A DNA stretch of 64,000 nucleotides from Malonomonas rubra DSM 5091. GTDB lineage: Bacteria > Desulfobacterota > Desulfuromonadia > Desulfuromonadales > Geopsychrobacteraceae. Where the stretch lies: NCBI RefSeq assembly GCF_900142125.1, contig NZ_FQZT01000002.1:1-64000 (forward strand), in the 5' to 3' direction. This document shows, one piece after another, positions 8,808-17,033 of the stretch (its first letter is position 1; each line of letters opens with the position of its first letter). The position numbers and the translations under genes are program-made. The notes below the pieces were generated by a model. That model was given only the letters and a program-made list of their open reading frames with translations. It ran no database searches and was not told the origin of the DNA.

Positions 8808-10518
8808 TGCTCAATTCCATTTTTGAAAAATCCAAGACATCCCCTTGAGGCCAAAAGCTCTCCAAAGGACGACCAGTGTTTCTTGAGGCTTCTAGCATAT
8901 TCAGGTAATGCAGAAAAGACCATGTCAAGTTATCAGACGGCATTAAATCAATTGCCTCCTCAATAGCTCCCCTAGCTTCAGATTCACGACCATCAAGTAG
9001 GTACAAGCGAGCAAGATCATACCATTGCCATCTCGAACCTTCAAAACTCACTAAGCGTATATACAGGGGAATAATTTGCTTTGCAAACGCAACATCCTCA
9101 GCCGCCAAAGTCAACTTAGCATAATGTGGCAAAACTTTTGACATCACGCGATATGAACTATAAGGATTATCCACCAAATTATTCATCTCTTGAAGGGTGT
9201 CAGAGACCTGAACAGCACTCAAAACCTCTTCTCGAAATTTGCCAATACTTAGCTCGTAAGAAAACAATAAGCATGTCAAAAAAAGACCAACAGTAGAGGC
9301 AAAAAAAACTAATTTTTTTTGAGTTTCTCCAAATTTTATTTTTATCAAATCATTATTCGCTAGAAAGATCCCTAAAAAAACAAAAAAAAGAACAAGCAGT
9401 TGAGGGGATCTTAGGACCCAGGAAAACATTGATTGAAAAATGAATGGAAAAATAAATAAATGAATGAAAAAAACTTTTTTATCTAATCCACCTCTATTTC
9501 CTACAAGGAGCTTTAAAAAGGAATAAAAATAGTAAATCAACAAAACTATACATAGTCCCCCACCTAAAAATCCTGTCTCTGCAAATAACTGAAATAACTC
9601 ATTGTGAGCCCAATCAGTATTAGACATTGCTTCGTAGGGGACAAACCCCAATAAATCTCTAGCCAGCAAAGCATAGCTATCCTGTACCAGACCAAAAGTT
9701 CCTAAGCCAGTACCGAATAAAAAATTATCAAAGAAAATCAAAAATGAACTCATCCACAACAGGAACCGAACGTCAATGCCGGTGCCCACTGCAGAAAGCG
9801 CTCGAGGTGAAAAAGATGAATCAGAAAAGATAAATGGCTGCAAACGATAAACAGAAAACGCACAAATGAGCACCAAAACCAACGTCCAAAACTCTTTGCT
9901 TTCGAATAATTCTGAGCAAAATAAGCGCTTCTGCAAAACCAAGACAACCATAAACGCAATAATCAGAAGCAAGGAAAGAGTTCCGGCTCGAGAACCAGTC
10001 AAAAAGAAGACATACGAAACAACAAAAAAGGGGAAATATTTAAAAAAACAAAATATCCCGGGAAGATTTAAATTATCAACTGATGAATACTTATAAAAGT
10101 AAGACAAGATTATAACTATTAGAAAAACCGAAAAAAGATTTGGCTGACCATAAAAACCCGTAACTCGAAGAGATTTAATGTGGGGCAAAAAATAAGGTAT
10201 CAGAAATCCATCAGATGGTCCTTGAATCATATAAAATGAATATTGATAAAGCCCAAATAAAGCTGAAATTAAACCAAAAAAAGTCAGAAATGACAAATAT
10301 TTATCAAACAGACTTTTATATATAAAGAAAACATTAGCTGACGTCAAAGTAAGTAGTAAATAGAGAAAATAGATTGCAGAAAGAAGAAGTGACCAATAAG
10401 GGTTAATTGAAAAAAAGGAGGTAACTATAAAGAGTGAAAAAAGAAAAAATAATAAATTTAATATTTTACTATAATAAAACTCTTTTCTACAAAAAAAAAC
10501 ATCAAGACAGAAAGGCAA
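8800..10518 (-). CDS. O-antigen ligase / pilin glycosyltransferase-like membrane protein (frame-broken near its 5' end)
   Basis: The main frame encodes about 570 residues with about ten membrane helices. It contains the N-terminal helix pattern FFSINPYWSLLLSAIYFLYL typical of the Wzy/WaaL/PglL superfamily and a large loop ending FAETGFLGGG, which marks the Wzy_C domain. A C-terminal soluble part resembles TPR repeats (QWYDLARLYLLDGRESEARG). Such proteins join lipid-linked glycans to lipid A or to pilins. The natural N-terminus is in another frame (10458-10637), separated at a run of nine T (10499-10491 on the minus strand). The ATG at 10518 is therefore probably not the true start. It heads the pilH-pilI-pilG-pilD operon, so pilin glycosylation is a reasonable inference. 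Base composition is more AT-rich than its neighbours. Confidence 0.75.
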   Translation of the reverse strand: MPFCLDVFFCRKEFYYSKILNLLFFLFSLFIVTSFFSINPYWSLLLSAIYFLYLLLTLTSANVFFIYKSLFDKYLSFLTFFGLISALFGLYQYSFYMIQGPSDGFLIPYFLPHIKSLRVTGFYGQPNLFSVFLIVIILSYFYKYSSVDNLNLPGIFCFFKYFPFFVVSYVFFLTGSRAGTLSLLLIIAFMVVLVLQKRLFCSELFESKEFWTLVLVLICAFSVYRLQPFIFSDSSFSPRALSAVGTGIDVRFLLWMSSFLIFFDNFLFGTGLGTFGLVQDSYALLARDLLGFVPYEAMSNTDWAHNELFQLFAETGFLGGGLCIVLLIYYFYSFLKLLVGNRGGLDKKVFFIHLFIFPFIFQSMFSWVLRSPQLLVLFFVFLGIFLANNDLIKIKFGETQKKLVFFASTVGLFLTCLLFSYELSIGKFREEVLSAVQVSDTLQEMNNLVDNPYSSYRVMSKVLPHYAKLTLAAEDVAFAKQIIPLYIRLVSFEGSRWQWYDLARLYLLDGRESEARGAIEEAIDLMPSDNLTWSFLHYLNMLEASRNTGRPLESFWPQGDVLDFSKMELSND

Positions 10519-10637
10519 GAAAAAGAAAGTAAAAAAAGTTTCGGAGATTTATCAATACTTCCTAAAAAAGGGACAATCAGTATTTGTTGTAATAAAATAA
10601 ATACTAAAAAAAATATATCTCCATGTTTTTTCAACAT
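10458..10637 (-). pseudogene. Displaced N-terminus of the O-antigen-ligase-like protein
   Basis: This frame encodes MLKKHGDIFFLVFILLQQIL, a second hydrophobic helix and then FFFVEKSFIIVKY and a stop. It supplies the first two membrane helices that the downstream frame lacks. One extra T in the T9 run (10499-10491) would join FFF to CRKEFYYSKI and restore a single ORF from 10637 to 8800. The ATG at 10637 is used because an earlier in-frame start at 10679 lies inside the terminator hairpin at 10653-10682. No strong ribosome-binding site is visible. Confidence 0.65.
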
Positions 10638-10652
10638 ATTATGCCTATAAAT

Positions 10653-10682
10653 AAAAAATGCCCCTTTAAAAAGGGGCATTTT
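10653..10682 (-). terminator. Terminator after the pilA operon
   Basis: A perfect 13-bp hairpin with arms AAAATGCCCCTTT and AAAGGGGCATTTT and a two-base loop sits 17 bases after the stop of the small pilin-like gene. It is symmetric, with T tracts on both sides. It separates the pilA unit from the ligase-pilD operon, which must then be transcribed by read-through or from a promoter close to 10640. Confidence 0.85.
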
Positions 10683-10698
10683 CCGAAAAAATTAATAA

Positions 10699-11094
10699 TC
10701 AATCAAAATTCCAGCCTAATGTGGCAAATGCATCTTCAGACGCTCTTGTTGTCGGGATAGCCAAAATGGTGGTGTCCAGCGCGGTACCTGTCGCATAACT
10801 AGCTGTACCGATGTTATTCAAATTTTGCCCGGTACAGTATTTAGCATTTCCACCGGGGTGAGCCGCGGCAACTGCATACCACTGAGCAGTCACAGCAGTT
10901 GTACCATCAGTTACATAGCGTGCAACAACCTTCGGCGACAGACCGATGTCCAGTGTTGCAGAGTTAGCGTTCGATCCAATATTCAATTCACCAGCTGTGC
11001 CGGTATCCGAAAGGACATCCTCAGCGAAAGAAAAGCTCGCAAACATAAGCACACAAGCGACCATAACCATAAAACAAAGTGATTTTTTATACAT
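10699..11094 (-). CDS. Small secreted pilin-like partner protein next to PilA (PilA-C/Spc-like)
   Basis: The 131-residue product has a classical Sec signal peptide (1-24, ending SFSFAED) and no class III prepilin leader. The mature part is beta-rich and contains LSPKVVARYV, then WYAVAAAHPGGNAKYC. This resembles the globular C-terminal half of ordinary type IV pilins of related bacteria. In Geobacter a gene of this kind directly follows the short pilA and its product stabilises or pairs with PilA; the same is inferred here from position (44 bases after pilA), size and motif. The only cysteine of the mature protein is in AKYCTGQ. A terminator follows immediately. Confidence 0.75.
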   Translation of the reverse strand: MYKKSLCFMVMVACVLMFASFSFAEDVLSDTGTAGELNIGSNANSATLDIGLSPKVVARYVTDGTTAVTAQWYAVAAAHPGGNAKYCTGQNLNNIGTASYATGTALDTTILAIPTTRASEDAFATLGWNFD

Positions 11095-11138
11095 ATTTAT
11101 TCTCCAAAAGAACGGAAGTTAAAAGCTTTAGCTTAAAA

Positions 11139-11351
11139 TTAGTACGGATAGTAATATTCGTCCGTGTAAAAGCCTTCAAGCGAAGTCTTTATTGTCTTCA
11201 CGTCACTCTGGGCAGCAGAATTAAACGCCTTCTGACGATAGGAAGCGAACTGCGGAATCGCAATGGCAGCCAGAATACCGATGATCGCAACAACGATCAG
11301 CAGCTCGATCAGGGTGAAACCCTTTTGGTTCTTACGGAATTTCTTCAACAT
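11139..11351 (-). CDS. pilA: PilA, short Geobacter-type type IV pilin
   Basis: This is the major pilin subunit. The class III leader MLKKFRKNQKG precedes the conserved mature start FTLIELLIVVAIIGILAAIA, with the Glu5 needed for assembly. The mature chain is only 59 residues, lacking the globular domain of longer pilins. The tail is rich in aromatics and ends LEGFYTDEYYYPY. In total 10 of 59 mature residues are F or Y: positions 1, 24, 27, 32, 50, 51, 55, 56, 57 and 59. A strong AAGGAG ribosome-binding site lies just upstream, with a sigma-54 promoter about 85-100 bases upstream. PilD (5.4 kb) would process it and PilB/PilT would move it. Confidence 0.96.
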   Translation of the reverse strand: MLKKFRKNQKGFTLIELLIVVAIIGILAAIAIPQFASYRQKAFNSAAQSDVKTIKTSLEGFYTDEYYYPY

Positions 11352-11432
11352 CCTTGTGTCTCCTTTCCTGAGAGGACATGTGCCGAAACCGGCGTAGCAA
11401 ACGTTTTTTCTTTGATTAACGATATCCTCTTA

Positions 11433-11450
11433 GAGCAAGGCATATACCAA
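11433..11450 (-). promoter_or_regulatory. Sigma-54 promoter of pilA
   Basis: The minus strand reads TTGGTATATGCCTTGCTC. The -24 GG and -12 GC are separated by exactly 10 bases, and TGG and TTGCT match the sigma-54 (RpoN) consensus. The predicted start near 11423 leaves a leader of about 70 bases before pilA. PilR, encoded just upstream, is a sigma-54 activator. An A/T tract at 11452-11475 could aid DNA bending. Confidence 0.8.
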
Positions 11451-11554
11451 TATTAAATAAAAATAGTTTTTTTTAACGATTGTTTGTAAATTCAGCAACT
11501 TAAGCCTTCTTTAATTTTAATGGTGAAAATTGGCTCTTTGCACACCCTGCCTCT

Positions 11555-11594
11555 CTGTCAATTTACGTCAATCGAAACTGACAATTTTTGTCAC
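11555..11594 (-). promoter_or_regulatory. Candidate PilR upstream activating sites for pilA
   Basis: Between the pilR stop and the pilA promoter lies a cluster of TGTCA-type repeats: CTGTCA (11555), CGTCA (11566), and an inverted pair TGACA...TGTCA (11579-11593) that forms TGACAATTTTTGTCA. They are 105-160 bases upstream of the -12/-24 boxes, a usual distance for an enhancer-binding protein. Known PilR sites contain (C/G)TGTC. The assignment is inference from spacing and motif only. Confidence 0.5.
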
Positions 11595-11603
11595 TACCGC
11601 TAT

Positions 11604-12989
11604 CTATTCCTCATCGCCCATATTCAGTTTTGACAACCGGTAGCGGAACGAGCGAAAGCTGATCCCCAGAAGGTCTGCAGCATCTTTTTTGACGCCATTC
11701 GACTTCTGCAATGCTTTTTCCAGCATTGTCTTTTCAATATCGGCCAGCCATTCTTCAAGATTAAAACCTGCTTCCGGCAACTCTTCCAAGACAGAACAGG
11801 GGCCATCCGAGCGCTTTTTGATTTGTGGTGGCAATTGTTCAACAGTCAATGTCTCCCCTGCTCCCAGGACAATGGCTCTTTCAACGAAATTTTCCAGTTC
11901 ACGTATATTTCCAGGCCAGGAATACTCGAGCAGATACGGAAGTGCATCCGCAGCGATAGGAAGGTGTGAATCGCCAGTACGGACGTGGTAAAAGTAATCA
12001 ATCAACAAAGGGACATCCGTACTCCGCTCACGCAAGGGAGGCAAATCGACCTGCACGACATTCAATCGATAATATAAATCCTCTCTGAAATCACCATCGC
12101 GGACCGCATCTTCCAGATTTCGGTTGGTTGCCGCCAGAAGTCGAATATCAAGGGGATTGTTTTTGGTTCCGCCCACACGACGGTACTCACGTTCCTGCAG
12201 AACTCTCAGCAATTTCACCTGCATTGCCATGGGCAGCTCGCCGATTTCGTCCAAGAACAGCGTCCCCCCGTTCGCCGCCTCAAACAATCCATCCTTGCGT
12301 CTTTCTGCCCCCGTGAACGCTCCCTTTTCATGCCCGAACAACTCACTTTCCAGCAGGTTTTCCGGAATCGCCCCGCAGTTAATCGGCACAAACGCCTGCT
12401 GCTTTCTTTCACTGTTCAGATGCAACGCTTTTGCCACCAATTCTTTACCGGTTCCACTTTCTCCGGTAATCAGAACGTTGGCTTGACTGGGGGCAACTCT
12501 TTCCAGTAAAGCCACTAAATTCTTCATTGCAGAAGAGTTTCCCACCAACTGTTTGAAAGAAAACCGCTCATCCAGTTTCTTTTTCAGTTGAATATTTTCG
12601 CTTTGCAGGTGATTGCGCTCGAGGGCCTTTTTGATAACCAAACGAATTTCATCGTTTTTGAATGGCTTGGTAATGTAATCGTAAGCACCAAGCTTCATCG
12701 CTTCAACTGCCTCTTCGGTTGAAGAAAAGGCTGTAATCATGATGACTGTCAAATCGACTTCCTGCTGCCTGATTTCTCTGAGAAGCTCAATGCCAGTCAT
12801 CCGCGGCATCTTGATGTCACTGATCAAAAGATCATATTTAACATCATCAAGTTTTTTCAGTGCCTCTTCACCGTTGACTGCTTCATCGACGCGATATCCT
12901 TCACGTTGCAACATGATGGATAAGAATTCACGCATACTTGCTTCATCATCGACAACAAGGATCCTGACCTGTTTATTTTCACGAATCAT
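11604..12989 (-). CDS. pilR: PilR sigma-54-dependent response regulator
   Basis: PilR activates pilA transcription with sigma-54. The receiver domain (8-120) has phospho-acceptor D58 in DLLISDIKMPRMTG and acidic pocket VVDDE. The AAA+ domain (about 148-385) shows Walker A GESGTGKE (176-183), the sigma-54-contacting loop GAFTGA (223-228), Walker B GGTLFLDEIGELP and an arginine-finger region. A Fis-type helix-turn-helix ends the protein (KKDAADLLGISFRSFRYRL). The length of 461 is normal. It follows pilS by 3 bases and directly precedes the pilA promoter region. Confidence 0.95.
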   Translation of the reverse strand: MIRENKQVRILVVDDEASMREFLSIMLQREGYRVDEAVNGEEALKKLDDVKYDLLISDIKMPRMTGIELLREIRQQEVDLTVIMITAFSSTEEAVEAMKLGAYDYITKPFKNDEIRLVIKKALERNHLQSENIQLKKKLDERFSFKQLVGNSSAMKNLVALLERVAPSQANVLITGESGTGKELVAKALHLNSERKQQAFVPINCGAIPENLLESELFGHEKGAFTGAERRKDGLFEAANGGTLFLDEIGELPMAMQVKLLRVLQEREYRRVGGTKNNPLDIRLLAATNRNLEDAVRDGDFREDLYYRLNVVQVDLPPLRERSTDVPLLIDYFYHVRTGDSHLPIAADALPYLLEYSWPGNIRELENFVERAIVLGAGETLTVEQLPPQIKKRSDGPCSVLEELPEAGFNLEEWLADIEKTMLEKALQKSNGVKKDAADLLGISFRSFRYRLSKLNMGDEE

Positions 12990-12992
12990 CTT

Positions 12993-14621
12993 TTAACTAT
13001 CCTGTGCACTGAAAACCAGACAGAACTTTGCCCCACCTAAATCAGAGCGTCCAACCGTCACCTTGCCACCGTGAGCTTCCATAACTGAATAAACCGATGC
13101 CAGCCCTAATCCTGTCCCTTTTTCTTTCATTGAAAAAAAAGGATCAAAAATCCTATCTAAAATGTCATCATCAATCCCAGGGCCATTGTCCTCGACACAT
13201 ATATCCCCAGTTTCAGGCGTGACAAAAACTCGCAGTAACCCTTGGCCATTCATTGCTTCAGCAGCATTCACAACCAAATCCCACAGCACCTGCCAAACCT
13301 GCCCATGATCAATTGAAAGAATCTTTTCATCCGGACACTCTACCTCTATCTCAACCTGTTGAAACCGAGGGTCATTCCCGATCATTTCCATCAACTCATC
13401 GATAACAATACAGATATCGACATCTTTTTTTTCTGGCAGTTTAGGGCGAGCAAACATCAGAAAATCAGTCAACAGCCCGCTTAGGCGTTCTGCCTCTTTA
13501 ACAACAATCCCCATCAGGCGCCGATCCTCCGAACTGACATGCTCTGCTTCAAGCAACAGCTGAACCGAGCCACTGATCGAAGCAAGTGGATTGCGGATTT
13601 CATGCGCCATACCGGAGGCTAATCGCCCAACGGCAGCCAGACGATCAGCACGCTTTAAATCTTCTTCAACACGTTTCAGCTGCGTCAAGTCCTGAAAGGT
13701 CACTAGCAAACCGGTATCTTCACTTTCGTGACCTTTGGCAACAGCCGAGGCATAACCTAAAATGAGCTGATCACCAGAGGTTTTAACAAACACTGCTTCC
13801 GAACGTTTCGCTTCAACATATTCACCGCCACAAAATAAAGGTAACCCTGGAAAATAAAGAGTGACGGGTTGATTATAGACCTCCTCAAACGACAATCCAG
13901 TAATCTCACTTGCCGCCCGATTAAATGTTTTGATTCGAGAATCCGGACCCACAAGCATTAAGCCGCTGCTAATGTGGGCAAGAATCGTCCGATTCAGCTT
14001 TTCCAGTTCTGCAAAATCAACTTTTTTCCGGGCCAGTTCGGCCTCACTTTTGCGCCATCTATCTGCCAGCGTTCCACTCAAAATTGCGGTGAGAAAAAAA
14101 GCAAAAACATGCACAAAAACAGCAGAAAGAAAGGCTCCATCGGAAATGCTGCGGTCAAGATCAAAACGCTGGAGATAGTGGAAATATTGCAGATCAAGAA
14201 TACCGCCAAAAAGAATGGCGGCTGAAGCCGCAGCAAAAATCGTCTGCTGGCGGGAAAGAAGAAAGCTCGCAGCGACGATAACGAGCAAATAAGCAAAAGA
14301 AAAAAAGCTTTCGACCCCACCAGTCAGCAGCACCAAGACAGTGACAAAAACGAGGTCCCAGACAATCTGTATCTGGGTAAAAAGTCCGTGGCGCCTTATC
14401 AAGCGCAGCAGAAGAGCAGAAGCCAGAGCTTGCGCGTAAGACACGCCAACCAGAACCAGCAGTGGCACAACAACATCCGACTCGACTTTGCCACGCCAAT
14501 AAAAAATTGCCGCGCCACCAAGTAGAAACGTAATTACCGCAGCCCGACAGGCGAGATACCATGTCAGGCTGCGGTAATCAGTTTTGAATTCCGGCTTCAG
14601 GTTTTGACTTAACAGTGGCAT
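12993..14621 (-). CDS. pilS: PilS sensor histidine kinase
   Basis: PilS is the inner-membrane kinase that phosphorylates PilR. The N-terminus has about six hydrophobic helices (21-185), as in other PilS proteins that sense pilin in the membrane. It is followed by a PAS domain (about 208-315, with NRAASEITGLSFEEVYNQPV), a HisKA domain with H340 in GRLASGMAHEIRNPLASISG, and the ATPase lid with VNAAEAM (N box), DNGPGID (G1) and GTGLGLASVYSVM (G2). The ATG overlaps the pilC stop as TGATG. The 542-residue length fits the family. Confidence 0.94.
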   Translation of the reverse strand: MPLLSQNLKPEFKTDYRSLTWYLACRAAVITFLLGGAAIFYWRGKVESDVVVPLLVLVGVSYAQALASALLLRLIRRHGLFTQIQIVWDLVFVTVLVLLTGGVESFFSFAYLLVIVAASFLLSRQQTIFAAASAAILFGGILDLQYFHYLQRFDLDRSISDGAFLSAVFVHVFAFFLTAILSGTLADRWRKSEAELARKKVDFAELEKLNRTILAHISSGLMLVGPDSRIKTFNRAASEITGLSFEEVYNQPVTLYFPGLPLFCGGEYVEAKRSEAVFVKTSGDQLILGYASAVAKGHESEDTGLLVTFQDLTQLKRVEEDLKRADRLAAVGRLASGMAHEIRNPLASISGSVQLLLEAEHVSSEDRRLMGIVVKEAERLSGLLTDFLMFARPKLPEKKDVDICIVIDELMEMIGNDPRFQQVEIEVECPDEKILSIDHGQVWQVLWDLVVNAAEAMNGQGLLRVFVTPETGDICVEDNGPGIDDDILDRIFDPFFSMKEKGTGLGLASVYSVMEAHGGKVTVGRSDLGGAKFCLVFSAQDS

Positions 14622-15838
14622 CAGCCGCCGACGGTTCCTGCCAGCTTAAAGATCGGCAGATACATGGCAATAACCAGTCCACCAACCGTTGTTCCCAGAA
14701 AAAGCATCAACAGCGGTTCCATCATCGCCGTCAGGTTGCCAACAGCATCATCAACTTCATCATCATAAAAGTCGGCAATCTTACTCAGCATGGTATCGAT
14801 CGCACCAGCCTGCTCGCCAACCTCAATCATCTGACAGACCATCGGCGGGAAAACTCCTGACTCTTTCAACGGCTCGGCGATCGTTTTACCCTCACTAATG
14901 CTAATCCGTACTTGGTTTATAGCTTTTTCTACGGTTTTATTCCCTGCTGTTTTACTGACAATATCAAGGCCGTCAAGAATCGGCACACCGCTGGATATCA
15001 TCGTCGCCATGGTCCGTGAAAATTTTGCTACCGCCACCTTGCGAATTAACACACCAAAAACAGGCAGCTTCAAAGCCCAGTCGTCAATCTTTTCACGTCC
15101 CTTTTTTGTCGCGTAAATCTTTTTTGCTGCAAAAATAAGAAAAGCTATAACACCTATGATGACCAATATATAGTCTTGGACGAAGTTACTAATATTGATA
15201 ACGATTTGGGTTGGTGCGGGGAGCGCCCCACCAAAATCAGCGAACATTTTTTCAAAGGCAGGTATAACAAAAACCAGAATAACCGCAATAACAACTAAAG
15301 CGATACCAACAATCGTTGTCGGATAAGTCATTGCACTTTTGACTTGCTTCTTAAGTTTCAAAGCCTTTTCTATATAAGCTGCCAACCGATTCAGAATTGT
15401 ATCGAGAATACCACCAACCTCACCAGCAGCAACGAGATTGACGTAAAGCTCATTGAACGCTTTGGGATGCTTTTTCAGCGCGTCAGCAAATGTTGATCCA
15501 GATTCCACATCTTCTTTGACTTGTGTCAAAATTGTTTTAAATGTCTTATTTTCCTGCTGGGTAGATAGAATGTCCAAACATTGCACCAGTGGCAGACCAG
15601 CGTCGATCATCGTTGCAAACTGACGGGTGAAAACTACGATATCCTTTGTCGTGATTTTGGGCTGCATGAAGCTTATATTCAGCTCCATATTCATCCCTTT
15701 ACCAGCCTCTTTGACTTTACTGGCCTGAACCCCCTGACGACGTAAATTCGCCATAACGACCGACTCGCTGGTCGCTTCCATGGTTCCTTTTACGGTTTTT
15801 CCATCCCTCGACTTGCCTGTATATGCAAAGCTTGGCAT
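14621..15838 (-). CDS. pilC: PilC type IV pilus inner-membrane platform protein
   Basis: PilC is the polytopic platform on which PilB and PilT act. The 405-residue protein begins MPSFAYTGKSRDGKTVKGTM, the usual GspF/PilC N-terminus. It holds two repeated T2SSF domains (about 70-195 and 273-395), marked by FTRQFATMIDAGLPLVQCLD in the first and FSRTMATMISSGVPILDGLD in the second. Three membrane helices are visible (about 172-195, 225-240, 375-400). It lies between pilT and pilS and shares a stop/start overlap with pilS. Confidence 0.96.
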   Translation of the reverse strand: MPSFAYTGKSRDGKTVKGTMEATSESVVMANLRRQGVQASKVKEAGKGMNMELNISFMQPKITTKDIVVFTRQFATMIDAGLPLVQCLDILSTQQENKTFKTILTQVKEDVESGSTFADALKKHPKAFNELYVNLVAAGEVGGILDTILNRLAAYIEKALKLKKQVKSAMTYPTTIVGIALVVIAVILVFVIPAFEKMFADFGGALPAPTQIVINISNFVQDYILVIIGVIAFLIFAAKKIYATKKGREKIDDWALKLPVFGVLIRKVAVAKFSRTMATMISSGVPILDGLDIVSKTAGNKTVEKAINQVRISISEGKTIAEPLKESGVFPPMVCQMIEVGEQAGAIDTMLSKIADFYDDEVDDAVGNLTAMMEPLLMLFLGTTVGGLVIAMYLPIFKLAGTVGG

Positions 15839-15881
15839 TCCCTGTTCCTTTCCAATTTCGATTTTTTAATTTACTGCAAAT

Positions 15882-17006
15882 CTATCTTGCTCGGCCAGGG
15901 CCTCCCACTGGAGCGCCGGGTTTGTTACGTCTAAGGACTGCGTTCGGGTTGGCAAACATCTGCTTCAACTCTTCAATATCCGGGGAACGCATCATGGCGT
16001 CTTCCTGTGAAATCTGCCGCGAATGAGCGAGCAAGAAGAGAGACTGGTTAAGCGTCTGCATGCCGAATTTGTCTTGTCCAACCTGCATCTGAGAATAAAT
16101 TTGGTGAATCTTGTCTTCACGGATCAAGTTGCGAATCGCTGGGTTTGGTACCATAACTTCAAGCGCCATGCAGCGCCCTTCGCTGTTCGCTTTTTTCATC
16201 AGTGTCTGCGAAAGAACCCCTTCTAGAACGAATGAAAGCTGGGTGCGAACTTGCGACTGCTGGTTGGTTGGAAAAACATCGACGATACGATTGATCGTCT
16301 GCACGCAGGAGTTTGTGTGCAAGGTTGCAAAACAGAGGTGACCAGTTTCAGCGATTGTCAGTGCAGCCTCAATTGTTTCAATATCACGCAACTCGCCAAG
16401 GAGAACGACATCGGGGTCCTGCCGCAAAATATATTTCAACGCTTTCTTAAACGATTGAGTATCGGCACCGACCTCGCGCTGGTTCACAAGACATTTTTTA
16501 TGGGCGTGAATATACTCTATCGGGTCTTCTATCGTGATGATGTGCTCGTTGCGAGACGAGTTGATGGCATCGATAATAGCGGCCAAAGTTGTTGACTTAC
16601 CGCTACCGGTCGGGCCGGTCACAAGAATCAGACCACGCGGCTTTTTCGACAGGGTACGAACGACTGGGGGCAAACCTAGATCTTCGAAGCTTTTGATCTC
16701 GAATGGTATTGCACGAAAAGCACCGGCAACAGCGCCACGCTGCATAAAAATATTGCCACGAAAGCGTGACAGACCCTTCACCCCGAAAGAAAGGTCAAGT
16801 TCGCTCTCTTCCTCAAACTTTCGCTTCTGTGCATCCGTCAGCACACTGTAGCAAAGCTGCTTTGTTTCAGCCGGATTCAGCTCAGGCATATTCAGAGCGG
16901 TCATCTGCCCATCAATCCGTATCTGTGGTGCGCTTCCGGTCGAAATATGCAGGTCGGAAGAACCCTTTTCAATCATCGCTTTCAGCAGCGTGTGCATGTT
17001 GGCCAT
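15882..17006 (-). CDS. pilT: PilT type IV pilus retraction ATPase
   Basis: PilT is the hexameric cytoplasmic motor that depolymerises the pilus. The N-terminal PAS-like domain (1-100) is followed by Walker A GPTGSGKSTT (131-140), the Asp box, an atypical Walker B LRQDPDVVLLGELRD and the His box ETGHLCFATLHTNS. The retraction-specific motif AIRNLIRE is present near residue 300 and separates PilT from PilB. The length of 374 is normal. The gene follows pilB by 27 bases. The tail (RNKPGAPVGGPGRAR) is basic and probably disordered. Confidence 0.96.
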   Translation of the reverse strand: MANMHTLLKAMIEKGSSDLHISTGSAPQIRIDGQMTALNMPELNPAETKQLCYSVLTDAQKRKFEEESELDLSFGVKGLSRFRGNIFMQRGAVAGAFRAIPFEIKSFEDLGLPPVVRTLSKKPRGLILVTGPTGSGKSTTLAAIIDAINSSRNEHIITIEDPIEYIHAHKKCLVNQREVGADTQSFKKALKYILRQDPDVVLLGELRDIETIEAALTIAETGHLCFATLHTNSCVQTINRIVDVFPTNQQSQVRTQLSFVLEGVLSQTLMKKANSEGRCMALEVMVPNPAIRNLIREDKIHQIYSQMQVGQDKFGMQTLNQSLFLLAHSRQISQEDAMMRSPDIEELKQMFANPNAVLRRNKPGAPVGGPGRAR

Positions 17007-17033
17007 AGCAGCAACCCCTCTTAATTCTTAACT

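Noticed and set aside
10638-10679. Start of the ligase-like N-terminus at ATG 10679 (MPLFKGAFF)
   Set aside because: The codon lies in the stem of the terminator at 10653-10682; the ATG at 10637 starts a normal membrane helix instead.
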